A stretch of DNA of 9,903 nt from an uncultured Bacilli bacterium (lineage in GTDB: Bacteria > Bacillota_I > Bacilli_A > RF39 > UBA660). A model generated the notes under the pieces. The model ran no database searches. It saw only the letters and a list, made by a program, of their open reading frames with translations, and had not been told where the DNA came from. Below, in pieces: positions 4,585 through 9,903 of this stretch (position 1 is the first letter of the stretch; every line of letters starts with the position of its first letter). Position numbers and translations under genes: made by a program. The stretch is from NCBI GenBank assembly GCA_934096535.1, contig CAKOMC010000050.1, positions 1 through 9,903 of the forward strand, read 5' to 3'.

Positions 4585-5346
4585 CTAATTTTTTAACTTT
4601 TCTAGAACTATATCTAAGATTTTTAAGTCTTTATTACTTAAAGTCTCAAACTTTTCTTCTAATATTTTTTCTGGGATATTTAAATTTTTTATTAACTCTT
4701 TAGCTTCTTTTTTTGTTAAATTATTTAATTTAATTAAAGCTTCCATTAAACTGTTTCTAATTTTCTTTTCGTCTAACAAATAAATTTCTCGATATAATTG
4801 ATATTTTTTTTCTTTAGGAACTTCCACCTTAACCATTTTAACAATATAAGAATCCGTGCGTGGTTGTATATCAAAGGCAACAGGAGGAACCTCTAATAAT
4901 ATTTCGGTTTTAAAAAAGCTATTAGTAACAACACTTAGTTTAGTTATTTCCTTATTTACAACATTCAAAATATATTTATCCCCCATTAACATATACATTT
5001 CTTGAAAATTTGTTTTTATCATTTTATATATGAAAGGTTCAATAATACTATAGGGTAAAGAAGTAATAATTTTATCAACTTTGGGAATTTCTACATCTAA
5101 GACACTACCCCAAATAATATTTAAATTAGGAATTTCTTCTAAATAAGGCTTTAAGCGTTTATCTAATTCAATTGCATACATCTTTCCTACTTTGGGAGTA
5201 ATTATTCTTGTTAAAGTCCCTTTACCAGGGCCAATTTCTAAAACAACATCAGTTTTATCAAACTTAGGAAAGCTAACATACTTCTTTATAATATCTTCAT
5301 CAATCAAAAAATGTTGATCTAAATAATTTGCATCATTTTTAAACAT
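4585..5346 (-). CDS. Divergent RsmA (KsgA)/Dim1/Erm-family rRNA adenine dimethyltransferase
   Basis: A 253-residue S-adenosylmethionine-dependent methyltransferase from ATG 5346. I chose this start because AGGAG lies 8 bases upstream; GTG at 5355 would overlap that site. KsgA members dimethylate two adenines near the 3' end of 16S rRNA; Erm members modify 23S rRNA. Numbering from the GTG start, visible motifs are Q-H-F-L (14-17), E-I-G-P-G-K-G-x-L-T (40-49, SAM loop) and Y-A-I-E-L-D (60-65). The C-terminal block P-P-V-A-F-D-I-Q-P-R-T-D-S fits the KsgA F-x-P-x-P-x-V-x-S pattern. Two features are odd. Motif IV reads S-L-P-Y, where N-L-P-Y is the family norm and the Asn is catalytic. The usual Q-K-E segment reads M-G-D-K-Y. 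It may be a paralogue with another target or weak activity. It has its own promoter and terminator between the exporter operon and the tRNAs. Confidence 0.8.
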   Translation of the reverse strand: MFKNDANYLDQHFLIDEDIIKKYVSFPKFDKTDVVLEIGPGKGTLTRIITPKVGKMYAIELDKRLKPYLEEIPNLNIIWGSVLDVEIPKVDKIITSLPYSIIEPFIYKMIKTNFQEMYMLMGDKYILNVVNKEITKLSVVTNSFFKTEILLEVPPVAFDIQPRTDSYIVKMVKVEVPKEKKYQLYREIYLLDEKKIRNSLMEALIKLNNLTKKEAKELIKNLNIPEKILEEKFETLSNKDLKILDIVLEKLKN

Positions 5347-5365
5347 AATCCCCACTCCTATCCTT

Positions 5366-5394
5366 ATTATAAAAGAAAAGAACCATTATTGCAA
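5366..5394 (-). promoter_or_regulatory. Sigma-A promoter of the methyltransferase-like gene, embedded in the upstream terminator
   Basis: On the minus strand, TTGCAA (5389-5394, 4/6) is exactly 17 bases before a perfect TATAAT (5366-5371). The -35 sits in the loop of the exporter-operon terminator and the -10 at the end of its U-tract, so one operon's end and the next gene's promoter share the same 40 bases. Confidence 0.75.
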
Positions 5395-5407
5395 ACAATG
5401 ATTCTTT
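5371..5407 (-). terminator. Intrinsic terminator of the marR-exporter operon
   Basis: On the minus strand, AAAGAATCATT (5407-5397) pairs with AATGGTTCTTT (5387-5377), 11 bp with one G-U pair. The 9-base loop is followed by the T-rich tail TCTTTT. It begins 16 bases after the stop codon of the last exporter gene. Confidence 0.8.
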
Positions 5408-5423
5408 AAATAAACTTAATTTT

Positions 5424-7634
5424 TTATTTTTTAAATTGAGAATTATAAAGATCAGCATAAAAACCATTTTTCTTCATAAGTTCTTCATGCGTTCCTTGTT
5501 CAATGATGTTACCTTCATTCATAACAAGAATAAGATTAGCATTCTTAATTGTTGACAGGCGGTGAGCAATGATAAATGAAGTACGACCTTCCATTAACTT
5601 ATCCATTGCTTTTTGCACTAATTCTTCAGTTCTGGTATCAACATTAGAAGTTGCTTCATCTAAAATTAAGAAGGGAGCATTTTCAATCATACCACGAGCA
5701 ATAGTAAGTAACTGCTTTTGTCCACCGCTTATGGAATCATTTTCGCCAATAACACAATCTAGTCCGCCTGGTAAAGTTTTTATGAAATGGTCAACGCCAA
5801 CCGTCTTACAAGCAGCCCAGATTTCTTCATCCGTAATGTTTTCTTGATTAAACTTAATATTATCCCTAATAGTGCCATCAAATAACCAAGTATCTTGTAA
5901 AACCATAACAAATAAGTCATGAATATTTTTTCTAGTTAAGTCTTTAGTGGAAACACCATCGATTAAAATATCTCCAGAATTAATTTCATAAAACTTCATA
6001 AGTAAATTAACCATGGTTGTTTTTCCCGCTCCCGTTGGTCCAACAATAGCAACCTTTTCTCCTGGATGGGCACTAGCTGAAAAGTCTTTAATAATCAAAC
6101 GACTATCATCATAACCAAATTTAACATTTTTAAATTCGATATCCCCTTTTACTTTAGTTTTATCTAAAACTTTAGTCTTATTACTTTCATCAGTCATTTC
6201 TTTTTCATCTAAGAATTCAAAGACGCGTTCTGAGGCTGCAGCCGTAGTTTGAAGAGATGTCATTGCTTGAGCAATTTGTGAAAGTGGATTAGTAAATAAA
6301 CGAACATAAATCATAAAAGCAACTATAACTCCAAAGGTAATATAGCCTTTCATCGTAAGTAAAGCTCCAACAATGCAAACCATAACATAACCAAAATTAC
6401 CAATAAATCCCATCATCGGTTGCATAAGTCCCGATAAGAATTGACTTTTTTTATTACATTCACGCAAACGATCATTTAACTCATCAAAAGTCTTGGTAAC
6501 TTCTCCTTTAGCATTATAACATAGAACAACATTATGACCACTATAGATTTCTTCAATATGACCATTGATATTACCTAATTCTTCTTGACGAGCAATAAAG
6601 TATTTTTGGGATTTCTTTAAAATAGAAATCATAAATGTAAAGCCAAATAATGTTGATAAAATAGCTGTAATCGCCATTACCCAGTTAGTTGTAAACATCA
6701 TAATAATTGAACCAATAAACAAAGTAACAGAACTAATTAAAGTAGCCAAACTTTGATTTAAATTTTGGGCAATGGTATCAACATCATTAGTAACGCGACT
6801 TAAAATATCCCCTATTTCATGAGAATCAAAGAATTTTAAGGGTAATTTATTAATTTTAACCGAAATTCTAGTTCTTAAATCCTTAGCAAAACCATTGGAT
6901 ACCGTTGTCATCGAATAACTTTGAATATAACCAAATATCGCACTTAATAGATATAAACATACTAAAGTTATAATAATTCTTTTAGCAGCAGCTAAATCCA
7001 TAGTTGGTTTAATTAAATTATAAATAGATTCGGGTAAATTATCCATTACTTTTAGGGTATCATCATTTACTTTACTAGCATCAATATCAATAACACTTCT
7101 TAAAAAAGCAATCTCATCTTCCGAACTAATCTTAGTTCCATTTACCGAAATATCATCTATTAAAATACTTAAAACACTACTTGGTAAATCCAGAATAGAC
7201 TTCATCATTTCTTTATTATCAGCACTATCGTTATTATTAGTAGTAACCTCACCTGTCGTAATTTTACTACCATTAGTGCCTTCTTGCATTTTATTTAAGA
7301 AATTTTGAAAAGTAGTTTTATCTTTTGGTATTACATCTTCACTAGTTAAAATAAGTCTTGTCTTTTCACTCATTGCCTCACTACTAAAGTTTTTGCTAAT
7401 TTCTTTAACAACTTCTTGTAAAACCTCAGTATTAGGCTTTATGCCACTTGTTATAACATCCGTTAAACTGGATAATTTGTTTGGCGCTGTAAGCGATAAA
7501 ATAGCGGATAAAAAGGCAAGAGTTATAGCCAAACCCATTAGAATTTTCCACGGTTTTAAATTAGCTAATAATCTTTTTATTGAACCTACAAAATCTTTTG
7601 ATTTTTCATTATTAGCATGCATAGGTCTAGGCAT
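5424..7634 (-). CDS. Heterodimeric ABC exporter, catalytically complete subunit with large extracytoplasmic insertion (BmrD/LmrD-type)
   Basis: A 736-residue fused permease-ATPase, one half of a multidrug-type (type IV) ABC exporter. Helix 1 is at about 31-50. Residues about 52-216 are a polar, Asn/Ser/Asp-rich segment, and helix 2 follows at about 218-238. The intervening 165 residues should form an extracytoplasmic domain; ordinary half-transporters of 570-600 residues lack it, whereas BmrD-type subunits have one. The ATPase keeps every catalytic element: Walker A G-P-T-G-A-G-K-T-T (532-540), Q-loop Q580, signature I-S-G-G-Q (635-639), Walker B L-I-L-D-E with catalytic E660, and switch H691. 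Its ATG overlaps the previous gene's stop by 8 bases, and AAGGAGGAG (7642-7650) is 7 bases upstream. It pairs with the degenerate subunit encoded just before it. Substrate is unknown; drugs, lipids or peptides are possible. Confidence 0.9.
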   Translation of the reverse strand: MPRPMHANNEKSKDFVGSIKRLLANLKPWKILMGLAITLAFLSAILSLTAPNKLSSLTDVITSGIKPNTEVLQEVVKEISKNFSSEAMSEKTRLILTSEDVIPKDKTTFQNFLNKMQEGTNGSKITTGEVTTNNNDSADNKEMMKSILDLPSSVLSILIDDISVNGTKISSEDEIAFLRSVIDIDASKVNDDTLKVMDNLPESIYNLIKPTMDLAAAKRIIITLVCLYLLSAIFGYIQSYSMTTVSNGFAKDLRTRISVKINKLPLKFFDSHEIGDILSRVTNDVDTIAQNLNQSLATLISSVTLFIGSIIMMFTTNWVMAITAILSTLFGFTFMISILKKSQKYFIARQEELGNINGHIEEIYSGHNVVLCYNAKGEVTKTFDELNDRLRECNKKSQFLSGLMQPMMGFIGNFGYVMVCIVGALLTMKGYITFGVIVAFMIYVRLFTNPLSQIAQAMTSLQTTAAASERVFEFLDEKEMTDESNKTKVLDKTKVKGDIEFKNVKFGYDDSRLIIKDFSASAHPGEKVAIVGPTGAGKTTMVNLLMKFYEINSGDILIDGVSTKDLTRKNIHDLFVMVLQDTWLFDGTIRDNIKFNQENITDEEIWAACKTVGVDHFIKTLPGGLDCVIGENDSISGGQKQLLTIARGMIENAPFLILDEATSNVDTRTEELVQKAMDKLMEGRTSFIIAHRLSTIKNANLILVMNEGNIIEQGTHEELMKKNGFYADLYNSQFKK

Positions 7635-9387
7635 TTTCTAACTCCTCCTTTGATAATTGTGATAAGGCTATTTCTTTATAAACCTCACAATTTTTTAATA
7701 ATTCTTGATGGGTACCCATCCCAACACAAGTACCTTTATCTAAAACAACAATTTTATCAGCATTGATAATAGTCCCAATTCTTTGAGCCACTATCATACT
7801 GGTGGCATCTTTCGTATATTTTTTTAATTCACTTCTTAGGGTAGCATCAGTTTTATAGTCTAGGGCTGAGAAAGAATCATCAAAAATATAAATTTCTGGA
7901 TCTCTAGCGATACTTCTAGCAATAGCTAAACGCTGTTTTTGACCTCCGGAAACATTGGTCCCCCCACGAGCGATATGGGCATTAACGCCCCCGTCCATTT
8001 TAGATACAAATTCATCGGCTTGAGCAATATTTATTGCTTTTTTAACCTTTTCTTCACTAGGTTTCTTAGCGTTTTTAGTTCCGTAAGCCACATTACTCTT
8101 TACTGTTCCAGTAAACATAACAGCTTTTTGAGGGATATAACCTAGTTTATTGTGCAATTCTTCTAAAGTATAATCTTTAACATTAACCCCATCTACTAAA
8201 ACTTCTCCATCAGTAGCATCATAAAATCTAGGAACTAGGTTAATTAAACTACTCTTACCAGAACCAGTCGAACCAATAAAAGCAATGGTTTCACCTTTAT
8301 TAACTTTAAAAGAAATATTACGCAACAAATACTCATCAGCATCAGGATATTTGAAGGATACATTTTTAAATTCAACAGTTCCCACTTCAGTTGGCTTAAT
8401 ATCTCCCTTACCATCTTCGATACTAATCGTACAGTCTAATACTTCATTAATACGACGCGCAGAAATTGCCGCACGAGGCCACATCATAAATATCATTGCC
8501 AGCATTAAAAAGGACATAATAACTTGCATACCGTAACTAGAAAAAATTACCATATCACTAAATAAACTAATCTTTACACTAATAACCGCATTATTAATTA
8601 GAAAAGTGCCAATCGCATAAATTCCTAGTGTTAACCCATTCATTACTAGCATCATAATGGGATTTAAAATAGCAAAACATTTTTGGTTAAACAATTGCAT
8701 ATTTGTTAAGTCATTATTTACTTTAGCAAATCGCTCTTCCTGATATTTTTCGGCATTAAAAGCCCTTATAACTCTAATACCTGTAATTGATTCTCTAGTA
8801 ACATTATTAATTTTATCAATTAATTTTTGGACCTTCTCAAATCTTGGTAAAACAATTAACATTAAACCAATAACAACACATAGTAAAATTACAACACAAC
8901 CAGCGGTTAGCATACTCCATTCAATTGATTTATTTAAGATTTTGGTAATGGCCCACACTGCCATAATTGGGGCTTTAATAAGTAACTGTAAACCAATTGA
9001 TATAAGCATTTCTAGTTGCGTAATATCATTAGTAGTACGGGTAATTAAACTACTAGTTTGAAATTGTTTAACCTCAGCGGTACTTAGATTTAAAACTTTA
9101 TTATAAACCTTACTTCTTAAAGTATAAGAAAAGTTTGCTGATAAGTTACTAGCTAAAAAGCCGACAATACAAGCCGATACTAAAGAGCCAAAAGCACATA
9201 ATAACATGTAGCCTCCTTGTTTTAATATATCGGCCATAAGAGCTCCATCAGTTTGAACTAATCTTGTAATAGCCGACATATAATCTGGTAATTTTAAATC
9301 TAGCCATACTTGGAAAACAACTAAAACAATGCTTATAATTATCATGCCTATATCTTTTTTAGTAAAATTTTTAAATAATTTAAACAT
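7627..9387 (-). CDS. Heterodimeric ABC exporter, degenerate-site subunit (BmrC/LmrC-type)
   Basis: A 586-residue fused permease-ATPase of normal half-transporter length, with membrane helices at about 13-31, 58-80, 135-150, 158-180, 240-263 and 275-300. The ATPase has an intact Walker A G-S-T-G-S-G-K-S-S (372-380), Q420 and a full V-S-G-G-Q signature (479-483). Walker B is I-F-D-D, so the catalytic Glu is replaced by D504. The switch His is replaced by Q535 in V-A-Q-R. These are the usual changes in the non-hydrolysing site of heterodimeric exporters such as BmrC, LmrC or TM287. It therefore needs the downstream subunit to hydrolyse ATP efficiently. It is the second gene of the MarR operon. 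Its ATG overlaps the regulator's stop by 8 bases, and AGAGGAAGA (9391-9399) precedes the start by 3 bases. Confidence 0.9.
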   Translation of the reverse strand: MFKLFKNFTKKDIGMIIISIVLVVFQVWLDLKLPDYMSAITRLVQTDGALMADILKQGGYMLLCAFGSLVSACIVGFLASNLSANFSYTLRSKVYNKVLNLSTAEVKQFQTSSLITRTTNDITQLEMLISIGLQLLIKAPIMAVWAITKILNKSIEWSMLTAGCVVILLCVVIGLMLIVLPRFEKVQKLIDKINNVTRESITGIRVIRAFNAEKYQEERFAKVNNDLTNMQLFNQKCFAILNPIMMLVMNGLTLGIYAIGTFLINNAVISVKISLFSDMVIFSSYGMQVIMSFLMLAMIFMMWPRAAISARRINEVLDCTISIEDGKGDIKPTEVGTVEFKNVSFKYPDADEYLLRNISFKVNKGETIAFIGSTGSGKSSLINLVPRFYDATDGEVLVDGVNVKDYTLEELHNKLGYIPQKAVMFTGTVKSNVAYGTKNAKKPSEEKVKKAINIAQADEFVSKMDGGVNAHIARGGTNVSGGQKQRLAIARSIARDPEIYIFDDSFSALDYKTDATLRSELKKYTKDATSMIVAQRIGTIINADKIVVLDKGTCVGMGTHQELLKNCEVYKEIALSQLSKEELENA

Positions 9388-9838
9388 TTTTCTTCCTCTC
9401 TTCTTTTATTAAATTTCCCGCCAATTTTTTTAGCAATCTAATTAATTCTTCTTTTTCTTCTAAAGTAAAATTTTGCTCTAAAATACTTTCTAAATTTATT
9501 AATTCAAGTGATATCTTTTTAGTATTACTTAAAAACACTTCCGTAAGTTTAATTTCGTTTTTTCTGGGATCCTCACTAGCTACTTTTCTTATGAGAATAC
9601 CATTTTTTTCCATCGTTGTAAGAATACCACTTACTGTTGAACGCCTTAAATTAAAAGTATCACAAATATCTTGTTGAAATACGGATCTTTCTTGATTTTT
9701 AAGTAAGTATTTCATAATCATAACTTGCATAGGACTTATTCTATGCCTTGCTTTTTTATTAAACTTATCAAAGATATATCGTCCTATTAATTTTTCGGTA
9801 TTAAATATATGATACCCTATTGAATTATTTTCTTGCAT
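9380..9838 (-). CDS. MarR-family transcriptional regulator of the exporter operon
   Basis: A 152-residue winged helix-turn-helix protein of typical MarR length. N- and C-terminal helices (about 5-30 and 102-148) should form the dimer interface. Residues 33-100 are the DNA-binding part: a helix over S-P-M-Q-V-M-I-M-K-Y, the recognition helix at about 64-79 (N-L-R-R-S-T-V-S-G-I-L), and a wing with the family D-P-R-K-N-E-I-K-L-T pattern (90-99). MarR proteins usually repress their own promoter and release DNA on binding a small molecule. The perfect palindrome at 9852-9869 supports that here. As first gene, and translationally overlapping the exporter genes, it most likely controls the whole operon. 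The ribosome binding site is GGTGG, 7 bases before the ATG. The inducer cannot be inferred. Confidence 0.9.
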   Translation of the reverse strand: MQENNSIGYHIFNTEKLIGRYIFDKFNKKARHRISPMQVMIMKYLLKNQERSVFQQDICDTFNLRRSTVSGILTTMEKNGILIRKVASEDPRKNEIKLTEVFLSNTKKISLELINLESILEQNFTLEEKEELIRLLKKLAGNLIKEERKKNV

Positions 9839-9851
9839 AATTTTACCACCA

Positions 9852-9869
9852 TTGTTAGGAAACTAACAA
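9852..9869. promoter_or_regulatory. MarR-type operator palindrome
   Basis: TTGTTAG (9852-9858) and CTAACAA (9863-9869) are a perfect 7-base inverted repeat with a 4-base spacer. The half-sites are 11 bases apart, one helical turn, as for MarR dimers. The site covers the expected transcription start and lies between the -10 box and the ribosome binding site. A bound dimer would block initiation or early elongation. Confidence 0.75.
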
Positions 9870-9873
9870 AATA

Positions 9874-9902
9874 ATTCTAGCATTACTAAAAAGATTAGTC
9901 AA
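9874..9902 (-). promoter_or_regulatory. Sigma-A promoter of the marR-exporter operon
   Basis: On the minus strand, TTGACT (9897-9902, 5/6) is 17 bases before TAGAAT (9874-9879, 5/6). TGC before the -10 gives an extended -10 element. Transcription should start near 9867, inside the palindromic operator, leaving a leader of just under 30 bases. Confidence 0.8.
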
Positions 9903-9903
9903 A

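Noticed and set aside
4488..4703. 71-residue plus-strand reading frame across tRNA-Arg, a terminator and the end of the methyltransferase gene
   Set aside because: It starts inside a tRNA gene and runs through a terminator; its Phe/Leu-rich product reflects A/T runs.
5347..5355. GTG start at 5355 for the methyltransferase-like gene
   Set aside because: The AGGAG site overlaps this GTG, whereas it is ideally placed 8 bases before the ATG at 5346; the three extra residues add nothing conserved.
5569..8536. Plus-strand reading frames at 5569-5847, 7393-7641, 7939-8145 and 8285-8536
   Set aside because: All are antisense to conserved exporter coding sequence and have no upstream signals.
1..9903. 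CRISPR array, insertion sequence or integrase
   Set aside because: No regularly spaced direct repeats, terminal inverted repeats with a transposase, or recombinase-like protein are present.
1..9903. Mycoplasma-type code with UGA as tryptophan
   Set aside because: All genes read through fully with the standard code, and the tryptophan codons I checked are TGG.

Overview
The window is low-GC DNA (about 27-37% GC in hand-counted blocks) with compact sigma-A-like promoters, purine-rich ribosome binding sites, intrinsic terminators and tRNA genes that encode their CCA ends. This fits a member of the Bacillota or a related low-GC lineage such as Erysipelotrichia or a Mycoplasmatota-like gut bacterium. 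Every tryptophan codon I checked is TGG, and all stops seen are TAA or TAG, so nothing suggests the mycoplasma UGA=Trp code. The exact taxon cannot be read from the window.

Layout, left to right. (1) Positions 1-1735, minus strand: the N-terminal 578 codons of a membrane-anchored, beta-propeller-like protein of unknown function. It runs off the left edge and starts at a TTG. (2) 1877-3007, minus: a Dgt-family HD-domain dNTP triphosphohydrolase. (3) 3008-3394: an AT-rich divergent intergenic region. It holds the dgt-side promoter with a possible leader peptide, and a good promoter, inverted repeat and leader hairpin for the next gene. (4) 3395-4144, plus: the only plus-strand gene, an MvaI/BcnI-family restriction endonuclease with no partner methyltransferase in the window, closed by a strong hairpin. 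(5) 4248-4291, plus: a decayed piece of tRNA-Pro lying inverted beside (6) an intact minus-strand tRNA-Arg(ACG)-tRNA-Pro(TGG) pair with its own promoter and terminator. (7) 4585-5346, minus: a divergent KsgA/RsmA-Erm-family methyltransferase. (8) 5424-9838, minus: a three-gene operon of a MarR-type regulator and the two halves of a heterodimeric ABC multidrug-type exporter, behind a sigma-A promoter with a perfect 7-4-7 palindromic operator.

The operon reads as a drug- or lipid-efflux unit. The MarR protein probably represses its own promoter, and both gene junctions overlap by 8 bases. The exporter subunits are asymmetric. The first has lost the catalytic Glu and the H-loop His. The second keeps both and carries a roughly 165-residue extracytoplasmic insertion between its first two membrane helices, as in BmrCD-type exporters.

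The most unusual part is about 3.0-4.33 kb. It combines a lone restriction-type nuclease on the opposite strand, a lower GC content (about 27% against about 33% in the exporter gene), and an inverted tRNA-Pro remnant at its tRNA-proximal edge. I read it as a small acquired or rearranged island next to a tRNA cluster. That is inference from sequence features only.
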